Source: Methylophilus sp. Leaf416
GTDB lineage: Bacteria > Pseudomonadota > Gammaproteobacteria > Burkholderiales > Methylophilaceae
Reading direction: 5' to 3'
DNA: 64,000 nucleotides
NCBI RefSeq assembly: GCF_001424665.1
Contig: NZ_LMQS01000004.1
Span: 111,712-175,711, forward strand
Shown: piece after piece, positions 19,900 to 28,061 of the stretch
How positions within the stretch are numbered: position 1 is the stretch's first letter
Layout of the letters: each line of letters begins with the position of its first letter
The notes under the pieces: model-generated
What the model saw: only the letters and a program-made list of their open reading frames with translations
Told to the model about the DNA's origin: nothing
Database searches by the model: none
Made by a program: the position numbers and the translations under genes

Positions 19900-21411
19900 A
19901 TGCATGATGACATCGGCGACATCGAGCGTGCCAATTTGCGCTTTCGCCAGGTAGTTGAAGCCGCGCCCACAGCCATGGTCATGGTCAACAAACGGGGCAT
20001 CATCGAAATGGTGAATACCCAGACCGAACTCATTTTTGGCTATAGCCGTGACGAATTGCTGGGTCAGCTCATTGATATCCTGTTACCAGAATGCTTCCGC
20101 CACCAGCACCCGCAACACCGTGATTCCTTTTTTTCTGACCTCAGTCCGCGCGCCATGGGAACCGGCAGGGACCTGTTTGGCCGCCGCAAGGACGGCAGTG
20201 AGTTTCCCGTAGAGGTTGGTATCAATCCGATTGAAACCGATGATGGTGTCAAAGTCTTGTCAGCTATCACGGATATTTCTGCCCGCAAGCGCCTGGAAGA
20301 GCGTTTCCGCCAGGTAGTTGAAGCTGCACCCAATGCCATGGTCATGGTGAACAAGCGCGGCATCATTGAAATGGTCAATACCCAGGCCGAGACAATCTTT
20401 GGTTACAGCCGGGCGGGACTACTGGGCCAGCCCATCGACATCCTGCTGCCGGAGCGCTTCCGCCACCAGCATCCGCAACACCGGGATTCCTTTTTTTCCG
20501 AATTGAGTCCACGGGCCATGGGAACTGGCCGCGATCTGTTTGCCCGCCGCAAGGACGGTAGTGAATTCCCTGTAGAAGTAGGCCTTAACCCGATTGAAAC
20601 CGATGATGGCGTCAAAGTGCTTTCCGCCATTACCGACATTTCAGCCCGCGTCAAAGCCAGCATCAAACTCGCTGAGCACAGAGATGAACTTGAACGCAGC
20701 AATAAAGAGCTGGCGACTTTTGCCTATGTCGCCTCGCATGACCTGAAGTCGCCGTTGCGTGGCATTTTCCAGATTTCGCACTGGATTGAAGAAGACCTCA
20801 ACAACGGTCACACCGAGGCAATCCCACAGCATATGAACTTGCTGCGTGGCCGCCTGCGCAGGATGGAACGCCTGCTTGACGACTTGCTGGCCTATTCCCG
20901 GGCCGGCCGCCTCGAAGGCAGTGTCAGTCAGGTGGATCTCGGAAAATGGGCGCAAAATATTTTTGAGATGCAAACACCTCCGGAAGGCTTCACGCTGGAA
21001 GTGGCTGCCGACCTGCCAACCTTCAACACACTGACCACACCACTGGAACAAGTCCTGCGGAACCTGTTCAGCAATGCAATCAAACATCATGATAAACCTG
21101 CAGGCCGGATAGAACTTAGCTGGCGGGTAGCCAGTAAGCATTACTATGAATTCAGCGTGGCTGACGATGGGCCAGGCATTTCGCCAGAGTACCAGGAGCG
21201 TGTATACATCATGTTTCAAACCTTGCGACCACGCGATGAAGTCGAAGGCAGCGGTATGGGGCTGGCGCTGGTAAAAAAGATAGTCGAAGCCTATGGCGGC
21301 AGCACCAGCATAGTGTCAGATGGTATTCGTGGCAGCGCTATCCGTTTTACCTGGCCAATCAACATTGAAGAGAGGCTGAACCGTGCAAATTCAGCCGAAG
21401 CAAAACTATAA
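19900..21411 (+). CDS. Cytoplasmic PAS-PAS sensor histidine kinase
   Basis: A 503-residue protein. Two nearly identical PAS domains (about residues 14-134 and 135-255) are followed by a short coiled coil, a HisKA-type dimerisation domain with H280 (YVASHDLKSPL) and a HATPase domain (N box NLFSNAIKHH, G boxes DDGPGIS and GSGMGLALVKK). There is no membrane segment, so it senses a cytoplasmic signal. The architecture resembles phytochrome-like or bacteriophytochrome-partner kinases that act with a single-domain receiver, and just such a receiver gene overlaps the 3' end by 29 bp. An in-frame stop directly before the ATG fixes the start. Confidence 0.93.
   Translation: MHDDIGDIERANLRFRQVVEAAPTAMVMVNKRGIIEMVNTQTELIFGYSRDELLGQLIDILLPECFRHQHPQHRDSFFSDLSPRAMGTGRDLFGRRKDGSEFPVEVGINPIETDDGVKVLSAITDISARKRLEERFRQVVEAAPNAMVMVNKRGIIEMVNTQAETIFGYSRAGLLGQPIDILLPERFRHQHPQHRDSFFSELSPRAMGTGRDLFARRKDGSEFPVEVGLNPIETDDGVKVLSAITDISARVKASIKLAEHRDELERSNKELATFAYVASHDLKSPLRGIFQISHWIEEDLNNGHTEAIPQHMNLLRGRLRRMERLLDDLLAYSRAGRLEGSVSQVDLGKWAQNIFEMQTPPEGFTLEVAADLPTFNTLTTPLEQVLRNLFSNAIKHHDKPAGRIELSWRVASKHYYEFSVADDGPGISPEYQERVYIMFQTLRPRDEVEGSGMGLALVKKIVEAYGGSTSIVSDGIRGSAIRFTWPINIEERLNRANSAEAKL
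19939..20652 (+). repeat. Intragenic tandem duplication encoding the two PAS domains
   Basis: The 363-nt (121-codon) unit starting at 19939 repeats from 20302. The protein copies differ at only a handful of positions over about 115 residues, and the DNA copies are also close, though many third positions have diverged. This indicates duplication of one PAS exon-like block, not two independently recruited domains. Confidence 0.9.
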
Positions 21412-21826
21412 AGAAGTCACCCTGCTGATTGTTGACGATGACGACATCGACGCGATCGCACTCGAGCGTGCCCTACGCAAAATGCGGCTACTCAACACCG
21501 TGCTGCGTGCACGTGATGGTCGGGAAGCGCTGGATTTGTTACGTAGCGGCGCGGTCCCCCAGCCTTATATTATCTTGCTAGACCTCAATATGCCGCGCAT
21601 GAGTGGGCTTGAATTTTTAAAAATGCTGCGTACAGATCCGCAGCTGACACATGCCGTGGTATTTGTTCTGACCACATCGAAATCAGATGAAGATCTGGTG
21701 GCCGCCTATCGCAAACACGTGGCAGGCTACGTATTCAAGCAGCACATGGACCGTGACTTCATGGAGGTGATCGGGTTTATCGAGCATTACTGGCGGCTGG
21801 TTGAACTACCCGTCACAAAGGAGTAA
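21383..21826 (+). CDS. Single-domain response regulator (CheY/Rcp1-like)
   Basis: A 147-residue receiver only: acidic pocket DDDD (residues about 18-21), phospho-acceptor in LLDLNMP, T/S in LTTSKS and K in VFKQ. It resembles Rcp1-type receivers that take phosphate from PAS/phytochrome kinases. It starts at GTG 21383, inside the 3' end of the kinase gene (29-bp overlap, +1 frame relation), implying translational coupling. The next gene starts 2 bp after its stop. Likely the direct phosphotransfer partner of the upstream kinase. Confidence 0.93.
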   Translation: MQIQPKQNYKEVTLLIVDDDDIDAIALERALRKMRLLNTVLRARDGREALDLLRSGAVPQPYIILLDLNMPRMSGLEFLKMLRTDPQLTHAVVFVLTTSKSDEDLVAAYRKHVAGYVFKQHMDRDFMEVIGFIEHYWRLVELPVTKE

Positions 21827-21828
21827 AG

Positions 21829-23571
21829 ATGCGATTGCTACTCGTGGATGACGATGAACTGGACCGGATGGCTGTCATCCGGGTTTTGCAAAATCCCAGG
21901 CTAGTCAAAGACATTGTGCAGGCCAACAATGCTGTCAGGGCTCTCAAACTGTATGATGAACATACATTTGATATCGTCCTGCTGGATTACCGCCTGCCTG
22001 ACATGGAGTGCCTGGATGTCTTAAGCAAGCTCACGCAGCACGCTGAAAAACATGCTGCCGTGGTGATACTCACCGGCATGGAAGACAATGAGATCATAGA
22101 GAGAAACTGCATTTTCGCGGGCGCCCAGGATTTTTTGCTGAAAAAAGAACTTTCAGAACGCCACCTGACCAAGGCACTTCTGCATGCAAAGGCGCGGCAC
22201 GAGCTCACCAGCAAGCTGATTGATACGCATAAGCGTCTCAAATACCTGGCGGAAAATGATCCCATGACCGGGTTATCCAACCGCTACTACTTTGAGGAAC
22301 ACCTGCGAGGCGCCATCCAGCGTGCTCAGCGCCTCAATTTCCAGCTCGGCCTGATCTACCTGGATATCGACAATTTCAAACTTATCAACGACAGTCAGGG
22401 TCATGACTCGGGAGACCAGTTACTCCAGCAGATTGCACAGCGTTTACTGACCGTGGTGCGTGAAGGTGATGTAGTCTGCCGCCTGGGGGGCGACGAGTTT
22501 GCCATTGTCGTGCACGATCTGGATACCGAAACCTCGGTGGGCGCCCTTGCTCAACGAGTGCTTGAGAGCATACGTGAACCGATTCCGCTGAACAATACTG
22601 AACACTTTGTCACCTGCAGCATAGGGATTGCAACCTATCCCAGGTGTGCGACTAACGCGGAGGATATGCAAAAACGGGCGGACCTGGCCATGTACCAGGT
22701 CAAGCGTGAAGGCCGCAACGGTTTTCATTTCTATAGCGAAGACCTGCAAGACCAGATCCTGCACCGGATCATGCTCGAGGGAGAATTACGCTCCCAGCGT
22801 TTGCAAAACCAGCTGGTTCAACACTACCAACCGGTCATCAATGCCAAGACCTTCCAGGTATGCGGCGCCGAGATGCTGATGCGCTGGAAACATCCGGTCA
22901 AAGGACTGCTACCTCCCATCGAATTTATAGATACCGTTGAAGAACTCGGCTTCCTTGCCGCCATTGACACCCAGAACAGGCAACTGGCATGCCTGCAGCT
23001 TGCCCAATGGCGTAAAGAAGGCCATGTCGATGACCAGTTTGTATTAGCGGTCAACGCCAGTGAGCAACTGTTGCAACGCGAAAGCATGTTCAGCGACATT
23101 CAACACGACCTGGCAGCCGCAGGCCTGAGTGGCGGCTGCCTGTCGATAGAAGTCACGGAAAGTGTACTCGTATCAGACTTCGAGAAAACATCGGCCATCC
23201 TCAATAACCTCAAGTCCCTGGGCGTGAAGATCGCCCTCGACGATTTTGGTATCGGATACTCTTCCATGTCTTACCTCAAGCGCCTGCCCGCTTCCATCCT
23301 GAAAGTGGACCGCTCATTTGTGCAAAATGTACCGGAAAGCGAAGCTGACAGCCGTATACTGAAAGCCCTGATTGTCATGGCAAAAAGCCTGGATCTCGAT
23401 GTGGTGGTAGAAGGCATAGAAACCGTCGCACAAGCCCGCCTCTGCCGTGAATTAGGGGCGGATATGCTGCAGGGCTATCTCTTCGCCAAAGCACTCTCGC
23501 CAGATGACTTTGTCGCATTTTTAAACGCACACGACCCCGTCAGGTATCGCACATTATCATCAAATGATTAA
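21829..23571 (+). CDS. Response regulator with GGDEF and EAL output domains
   Basis: A 580-residue protein: receiver (D53 in LLDYRLPD, K105), GGDEF domain (GGDEF at 220-224, with inhibitory-site RxxD as REGD at 211-214) and EAL domain whose signature is EML at about 348-350, with DDFGIGY retained. It probably makes c-di-GMP when phosphorylated; hydrolytic activity is uncertain because of the altered EAL. AAGGAG overlapping the previous stop gives a strong start. Third gene of the kinase-receiver-GGDEF/EAL operon, which thus links a cytoplasmic PAS signal to c-di-GMP. Confidence 0.93.
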   Translation: MRLLLVDDDELDRMAVIRVLQNPRLVKDIVQANNAVRALKLYDEHTFDIVLLDYRLPDMECLDVLSKLTQHAEKHAAVVILTGMEDNEIIERNCIFAGAQDFLLKKELSERHLTKALLHAKARHELTSKLIDTHKRLKYLAENDPMTGLSNRYYFEEHLRGAIQRAQRLNFQLGLIYLDIDNFKLINDSQGHDSGDQLLQQIAQRLLTVVREGDVVCRLGGDEFAIVVHDLDTETSVGALAQRVLESIREPIPLNNTEHFVTCSIGIATYPRCATNAEDMQKRADLAMYQVKREGRNGFHFYSEDLQDQILHRIMLEGELRSQRLQNQLVQHYQPVINAKTFQVCGAEMLMRWKHPVKGLLPPIEFIDTVEELGFLAAIDTQNRQLACLQLAQWRKEGHVDDQFVLAVNASEQLLQRESMFSDIQHDLAAAGLSGGCLSIEVTESVLVSDFEKTSAILNNLKSLGVKIALDDFGIGYSSMSYLKRLPASILKVDRSFVQNVPESEADSRILKALIVMAKSLDLDVVVEGIETVAQARLCRELGADMLQGYLFAKALSPDDFVAFLNAHDPVRYRTLSSND

Positions 23572-23601
23572 ACACCCGCCGATCTGCACTGGCGGGTGTT
23601 T
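23570..23601. terminator. Bidirectional terminator between convergent genes
   Basis: Stem AAACACCCGCC/GGCGGGTGTTT with a 10-nt loop, starting within the stop codon of the GGDEF/EAL gene and 20 bp from the convergent oxidoreductase stop. Confidence 0.85.
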
Positions 23602-23620
23602 AGTGAATGCAAACGGTTGG

Positions 23621-24511
23621 TCACAACCATTCATTCAGCGCTAGCTGTTGTCTGATAAAGTCTTCCGGGGACGCAGGCTCTAAACCAGTCAATCGCTTGA
23701 AATCTGCCGTTTGAATATCCATCGCCCCCTGCAACAGGGCTTGATCGATCTCTACCAGCAATTTTGCTACCGCATGTGGCAAGCCAGCCTTGCCGTACTG
23801 TTCAAGCTTTTGCTCCCCAGTGATCGCCTGATAGGTAACCGGTTTATTCAACAACGAACCGAGCCTGCTGGCAAACGTCCGCAAATGGATGGTTTGCCCG
23901 GTCAACGTGAAAGTCATGTCCTTGCTTTCAGTAATCAAGGCTTGTGCCGCCGCTTTGGCGCAATCTTCACGTGCGATATAGGCGATGGCGGCGTTACCAG
24001 AGACTGAAGAAACCGTACCCGCTTCGATTGCCTCTCTGATCAGGGGCAGAAGCATGTCGTAGTAAAACGCATTTCGCAAAATCGTATAGCGCATCGTACT
24101 TTGTTGTATCAGTGCTTCAGTAGCTAAATGATCCCTGGCAGGCGGCATCGGCAAGCCATGCAATGGTTGCATGAAGGAGGTATAGACCACATGCTCTATG
24201 CCAGCATGCCTGGCGGCGTCAATAGCATGGCGATGCTGCTCTACGCGCTTGCCCGTGCCATCCAGCAGATTGGTACTAATAAGCAGCATGCGTTTGGCAC
24301 TACGAAATGCACTGGCAAGCTCAGCCGGTTCATCAAAATTCGCCTGGCGGATTTCCACACCAGGTTGTTGATACATCGCCAGCTTCTTAGGGGTACGCGT
24401 TGTGAGAATCAACGGTCGCTGCTGATGAATTTTTTGCTTTAGAAGTGTTTGCACTACAGTTTGGCCCAGACGGCCAGAAGCTCCTGAAATCAGGAGAGGT
24501 GAGTGAATCAT
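23621..24511 (-). CDS. NmrA/QorB-like NAD(P)-dependent oxidoreductase
   Basis: A 296-residue atypical short-chain dehydrogenase: Rossmann motif GASGRLGQ at residues 9-16, TTRTPKKL, VVYTSFM, and no catalytic YxxxK, as in NmrA-like redox sensors and QorB quinone reductases. I chose ATG 24511 because AGGAAACC precedes it; the longer frame to 24541 lacks a site and delays the Rossmann strand. Role could be quinone reduction or NADP-ratio sensing. Monocistronic. Confidence 0.87.
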   Translation of the reverse strand: MIHSPLLISGASGRLGQTVVQTLLKQKIHQQRPLILTTRTPKKLAMYQQPGVEIRQANFDEPAELASAFRSAKRMLLISTNLLDGTGKRVEQHRHAIDAARHAGIEHVVYTSFMQPLHGLPMPPARDHLATEALIQQSTMRYTILRNAFYYDMLLPLIREAIEAGTVSSVSGNAAIAYIAREDCAKAAAQALITESKDMTFTLTGQTIHLRTFASRLGSLLNKPVTYQAITGEQKLEQYGKAGLPHAVAKLLVEIDQALLQGAMDIQTADFKRLTGLEPASPEDFIRQQLALNEWL

Positions 24512-24765
24512 ATGGTTTCCTGTCAATAGATGACGCGCCAATCGAAGCTGGACTGGCTGGCGTCAAATGTAATGGGAGCGATGCACAACTACATCGCCAA
24601 ACATTTAAATCAAGCAGGAAAATACAATCAACATGGCTGAATTATGCAATTGAAACGGGCGAGACACAATACCATCCTGTCTAGCCTCCCCTTTTGCTGG
24701 CGCTTGTTTAACCATGTCTGCGCCACCATGCTAAACTCGACCCATTACAAAACCAACCTTCCACC

Positions 24766-25629
24766 ATGATTCAATACAACCCAAAAGACTGGATTATTTT
24801 CATCTTCCGCTTTCATGAGTCAGACACCTTCCGGCGCCTGTTTCCCATGATGGTGTTTATCGGTATTTACGCCGCCGGGATTGCCTACCTTGAATTGCAA
24901 TATTTGAAGTTATCCGACAGCAGCCATGTTAAAAACCTGTCGTTAATCCACACCACCGTTGGGTTTGTATTGTCCTTATTACTGGCTTACAGAACCAACA
25001 CCGCTTATGACCGCTGGTGGGAAGGCAGGAAGTTGTGGGGGGCATTGGTGAATAATAGCCGCAACCTGGCGATCAAGCTTTCGGCTTATTTATCCGATGA
25101 ATCAGACCGCGATTTTTTCAGGAAAATCATCCCGACTTATGCCTCGGTGCTTTCTCAGCATTTGATGAATGAAGAAGTGAGCAAAATGCTGTTTGAAGGG
25201 CTGGATCTGGAAATCGATCACCACGAACATCACCCAAACCAGATTGCACAACATCTATTCCAAAAAGCCAATGAACTGTATACCACCGGAAAAATCAGCG
25301 GGCACCAGTTCTATCTCATTAACGCCGAGCTGCAATCTTTTACCGATATCTGTGGTGCGTGCGAACGCATTAAAAATACGCCTATCCCGTACTCTTATAG
25401 CGCTTTTATCAAGAAATTCATCTTCTTTTATGTGATGACTTTGCCGTTTGGGTTTGTGTTCAACCTGGGTTATTACGTGGTGCCGGTAGTTGTGTTCATT
25501 TTCTATGTACTCGCCAGCCTGGAACTTATTGCCGAAGAGATCGAAGACCCGTTTGGCAGTGATGCAAATGACCTGCCCACCGCAAAAATCGCTTCCAATA
25601 TCCAGAAACACGTAGAAGAATTATTGTAA
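24766..25629 (+). CDS. Bestrophin family ion channel
   Basis: A 287-residue inner-membrane protein. Family signatures include LLAYRTNTAYDRWWEGRKLWG (in parts), four hydrophobic segments (about 25-45, 62-78, 215-235, 238-258) and the acidic DPFG near the C terminus. Bacterial bestrophins are pentameric cation-selective channels. No Shine-Dalgarno site is obvious before the ATG. It is monocistronic with a terminator directly after. Confidence 0.92.
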   Translation: MIQYNPKDWIIFIFRFHESDTFRRLFPMMVFIGIYAAGIAYLELQYLKLSDSSHVKNLSLIHTTVGFVLSLLLAYRTNTAYDRWWEGRKLWGALVNNSRNLAIKLSAYLSDESDRDFFRKIIPTYASVLSQHLMNEEVSKMLFEGLDLEIDHHEHHPNQIAQHLFQKANELYTTGKISGHQFYLINAELQSFTDICGACERIKNTPIPYSYSAFIKKFIFFYVMTLPFGFVFNLGYYVVPVVVFIFYVLASLELIAEEIEDPFGSDANDLPTAKIASNIQKHVEELL

Positions 25630-25639
25630 AAATAACTAC

Positions 25640-25668
25640 AAAAAAAAGCCGCATCTAGCGGCTTTATT
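25640..25668 (+). terminator. Rho-independent terminator
   Basis: Stem AAAAAGCCGC/GCGGCTTTAT with loop ATCTA, 11 bp after the bestrophin stop codon; an A-run upstream lets it also serve the small minus-strand gene at 25682. Confidence 0.88.
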
Positions 25669-25681
25669 CTATTCATACTAT

Positions 25682-25852
25682 TCATAGTTCCAGATTAGGT
25701 CTACCCTGGAGCTCTTGCCTGAATTCGTCTCTTATTTCTGGAACATGGGTGAGTTTTTCCGAAGTGTAGTTACTGAAGGCATCGCCAGCTAAATATTCAT
25801 TGTCAGTATAGCCGGATGCTTCTTCATTCATGCTAACAAGGTTGATTGCCAT
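25682..25852 (-). CDS. Small acidic protein, 56 residues
   Basis: Reading the minus strand gives ATG (25850-25852) preceded by AAGGAG at good spacing and an uninterrupted 56-codon frame ending in TGA. The product begins MAINLVSMNEEASGY and ends RPNLEL; it is acidic, soluble, without cysteine or signal peptide. No family recognised. A strong ribosome-binding site and a terminator beyond the stop support a real gene. Confidence 0.65.
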   Translation of the reverse strand: MAINLVSMNEEASGYTDNEYLAGDAFSNYTSEKLTHVPEIRDEFRQELQGRPNLEL

Positions 25853-26186
25853 CTCGCTCTCCTTATCAAGTAGATGGCTAGATCATAGATGTTAGCGCCT
25901 CGCAGGATTATCAGAAAATTGCTGATTTTTTTGTCAGTGTCAGGCTGACCATCACCCAGGCTTTGGGATGGCTAATGCAAATATTTGTTCAACCTGCGTA
26001 AATACTCATGTTTTGAATACGATGTCTTCACCCAGCAGGATTTATTCATAAACACCCCGAAGAAAGTCATTACCTTGGAGTTCAGTTTTTACGGATTCAC
26101 AGAAGAAGGGTCCGCGTGAACGGATTGCGTCGCCGTGCGTTGCTCGCAATCGCTCCACCACTACTACAAAATCCTGAGGAACGATC
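25853..26186. other. Intergenic region without a recognised gene
   Basis: About 330 bp. It contains two weak hairpins: ATCAG/CTGAT followed by seven Ts near 25910-25933, and GATTGCG/CGCAATC near 26120-26150, the latter in the 3' region of the bufferin operon. No credible reading frame or RNA family. Confidence 0.45.
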
Positions 26187-26639
26187 TCACTTCGTAATGC
26201 TATAACGCCCACTACCCTGCGTCACAATCGTGAACAGCATCAGCCCCAGCATCAGCGGCACTTTAAAGCCCAGGCCTGCCTCGGTATCGATCTGGTTCCA
26301 GCCAGACCAGCCCAAATCAAAATGCACGGTGTAGATCGCGACATAGGTGATAAACAGCAAGCCCAGCGCAGCCAAACGGCCATACAATCCGACCAGCAAT
26401 GCCAGGCCAAATACAATTTCCCCCGTGCCGGCCATCACCCAGTTCAAGTCCGCGCCAAGCAGCCCTAGCGGGAAAGGAAATTGCAGTCCACTAAACCATT
26501 CCGGCGCTTGAATACCACCGCTTAACTTGGTGTAACCGGCCACCAGAAACTCCTGGCCAGCAAAGATCCTGAGTGCCAGCAAGCCAAGGTCACGAATCGC
26601 TGCTATCAGCTTCGCGTGCAATAAATGCAAGGAATTCAT
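26187..26639 (-). CDS. DoxX family membrane protein of the bufferin operon
   Basis: A 150-residue inner-membrane protein with four predicted helices and the DoxX pattern (LALRIFAGQEFLVAGYTKL near the start, GTGEIVFGLALLVGLYGRL in the middle). DoxX genes frequently close bufferin-type operons; their role is unclear, possibly redox or quinone-linked. The start overlaps the end of the DUF2063 gene by 50 bp, with GGAG 9 nt upstream, so the two are translationally coupled. Confidence 0.9.
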   Translation of the reverse strand: MNSLHLLHAKLIAAIRDLGLLALRIFAGQEFLVAGYTKLSGGIQAPEWFSGLQFPFPLGLLGADLNWVMAGTGEIVFGLALLVGLYGRLAALGLLFITYVAIYTVHFDLGWSGWNQIDTEAGLGFKVPLMLGLMLFTIVTQGSGRYSITK

Positions 26640-26874
26640 CTTTTAAATCTCCATAAAAATGTGAGGCCCAGGCTGACTGGCGTACAAATGCCTGTATTAA
26701 TTCTTTCCAGGCCGATTCACCCATCTGCTGCCGGATTTCAGGGAAATGCGCTTCCACCATCTGGCTGGCGCCCAGGTAAACCAAGTAGCGATAGGCGCGC
26801 ATGCCGGGTTCTGCATAGCCGGCTGGCACCACATCGGTTGTGCCCCTTATATAGCTGTAGAAGTCTTCAGGCAT
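26590..26874 (-). CDS. Short DUF2063 protein (BufC-like partner)
   Basis: A 94-residue protein carrying the hallmark of the DUF2063 N-terminal domain: YRYLVYLGASQMVEAHFPEI.., then GESAWKELIQAFVRQ and LKDEFLAFI. DUF2063 partners of DUF692 enzymes (BufC, MbnC-related) are thought to present the precursor peptide. Most are about 200-260 residues; here only the first domain remains. It overlaps bufB by 28 bp and doxX by 50 bp. It may be a naturally short form or a truncated gene still translated. Confidence 0.82.
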   Translation of the reverse strand: MPEDFYSYIRGTTDVVPAGYAEPGMRAYRYLVYLGASQMVEAHFPEIRQQMGESAWKELIQAFVRQSAWASHFYGDLKDEFLAFIAREADSSDS

Positions 26875-27629
26875 GCGAGCTCTTGGTTGATGTGAGTAAT
26901 TGAAGGGATATCGTTATCCCATTCCAGTAGCACGGGGATCTGGTATTGCTGGTGCAAAGCCATCGCCACTTCGCGTGTGCCGGCCTCCACACCCTGGCTA
27001 TGCGTATCAATATACAGCCCGAAGCGCTCATCAAACTCGTGGCCAGCCACATGCATATAAGTCACGCGCTGCATATCGAGTTGCGAAACAAAGTCATGCA
27101 CGCCTAACAGCTGATGGTTTTTGTGGTTCACCGCAATATTGTTGATATCCAGCAATATGTTGCAATCGGCACGTTCCACCACCTGCATCAGGAACTCAGC
27201 TTCGCTCATTTCCGCAAGGTTGGTGTAATAAGTGGTGTTTTCGACCGCGATCCTCATTCCCAGTACATCCTGCACCTGCTTGATACGGTCACTAATACGG
27301 ATGACTTCACTGTTTGTAAACGGGATAGGAAACAGGTCGTACAGTTGATGCGCATCGCCACTGGCAGCCAGGTGGTCAGAATAATGTTCAATATCAAGAT
27401 CCTGCATAAGCTCGCGCACCGACTTCAAAAATGCGTGCTGGACAGGCGCTTGCCCACCCAGGCTGAGGGACACACCATGTAGCTGGATCGGGCGACCCGA
27501 CGCTAATAGCTGATGCAGTGGGGTTCTGTCGCGTCGAATCCAGTTCTCGGGGGCGACTTCAAAAAAGTCAGCCGCCACCGTCGACATTTCCCACTCTGCC
27601 ATTTCTTGTCGGTAACCCAGCCCAGCCAT
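26847..27629 (-). CDS. bufB: DUF692 multinuclear non-haem iron enzyme (BufB-type)
   Basis: A 260-residue TIM-barrel MNIO enzyme. Conserved ligand and core motifs are visible: GLGYR at the start, FEVAPENW, LHGVSLSLGG, YSDHL, VENTTYY, LLDINNIAVNHKNH, HVAGHE, DTHS and LLEWDNDIP. The family (MbnB, BufB) oxidises cysteines in precursor peptides to thiooxazole or oxazolone/thioamide groups. ATG at 27629 is chosen because AAGGG lies 8 nt upstream and the conserved GLGYR follows at once. A longer frame to 27854 would run through the precursor gene. It sits 43 bp after bufA. Confidence 0.94.
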   Translation of the reverse strand: MAGLGYRQEMAEWEMSTVAADFFEVAPENWIRRDRTPLHQLLASGRPIQLHGVSLSLGGQAPVQHAFLKSVRELMQDLDIEHYSDHLAASGDAHQLYDLFPIPFTNSEVIRISDRIKQVQDVLGMRIAVENTTYYTNLAEMSEAEFLMQVVERADCNILLDINNIAVNHKNHQLLGVHDFVSQLDMQRVTYMHVAGHEFDERFGLYIDTHSQGVEAGTREVAMALHQQYQIPVLLEWDNDIPSITHINQELACLKTSTAI

Positions 27630-27672
27630 GGTGATAACCCTTATTTCAGTAATCACGCTTATTGCGTGATCA

Positions 27673-27894
27673 TTATTTCTTGGAACAACTAGATTCTTTT
27701 TTAGAGCATGAAGACTCTTTGTCTTTGTGCTCGCCTGCGTCTTTTTTGGAACATGAAGATTCTGCTTTTTTGTCTGAAGACATCTCTTTTTTACTACATG
27801 TGCCAGCACTGCATTTTTTTTCTGGCGGGCTGCCTGCGAATGCACTGGTGGCAATAATGGTGGTGGCTAATGCAGCTAACTGTTTGATATTCAT
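27673..27894 (-). CDS. bufA: Bufferin precursor peptide (BufA1-like, cysteine-rich)
   Basis: A 73-residue precursor with a Sec signal peptide (residues 1-20, ending AFA) and a lysine-rich core with five cysteines at 28, 33, 48, 63 and 70. Four are in CSKK repeats (33-36, 48-51, 63-66, 70-73) and the first is in KKCSAGTC. Bufferins are periplasmic copper-buffering RiPPs whose cysteines are modified by the DUF692 enzyme encoded directly downstream. An ECF-type promoter motif lies about 70 bp upstream of the ATG. Confidence 0.9.
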   Translation of the reverse strand: MNIKQLAALATTIIATSAFAGSPPEKKCSAGTCSKKEMSSDKKAESSCSKKDAGEHKDKESSCSKKESSCSKK

Positions 27895-27966
27895 GTTAAG
27901 TCTCCAATTAAGTTGATAAGCATTGTTTGAATGAAACAGTCATTTTTCACAATGTTCACTTGCTAA

Positions 27967-27992
27967 TACGGGGCCATTAGCAATATGGTTAC
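27967..27992 (-). promoter_or_regulatory. ECF-type promoter of the bufferin operon
   Basis: On the minus strand GTAACC (plus 27987-27992) is followed after 16 nt by CGTA (27967-27970), about 70 bp before bufA. This resembles the GTAACC-N16-CGAA element reported for the SigF-type sigma factors that control such operons. Confidence 0.6.
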
Positions 27993-28026
27993 ACTACGTG
28001 ATAAAAATTTATTTATTCATGTCTGT

Positions 28027-28051
28027 GTAACCTTTTTCTCAATAAAGCGAA
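28027..28051 (+). promoter_or_regulatory. ECF-type promoter of the sigma/anti-sigma operon
   Basis: GTAACC (28027-28032), 15-nt spacer, CGAA (28048-28051) on the plus strand, immediately before the sigma factor ATG at 28062. Suggests autoregulation and a nearly leaderless transcript; the same -35 hexamer faces the bufferin operon. Confidence 0.58.
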
Positions 28052-28061
28052 TTAATAACCA

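Noticed and set aside
26847..27854. Longer frame of the DUF692 enzyme gene reaching back across the precursor gene
   Set aside because: The extra 75 residues are an out-of-frame reading of bufA; the conserved GLGYR start and a proper ribosome-binding site are at 27629.
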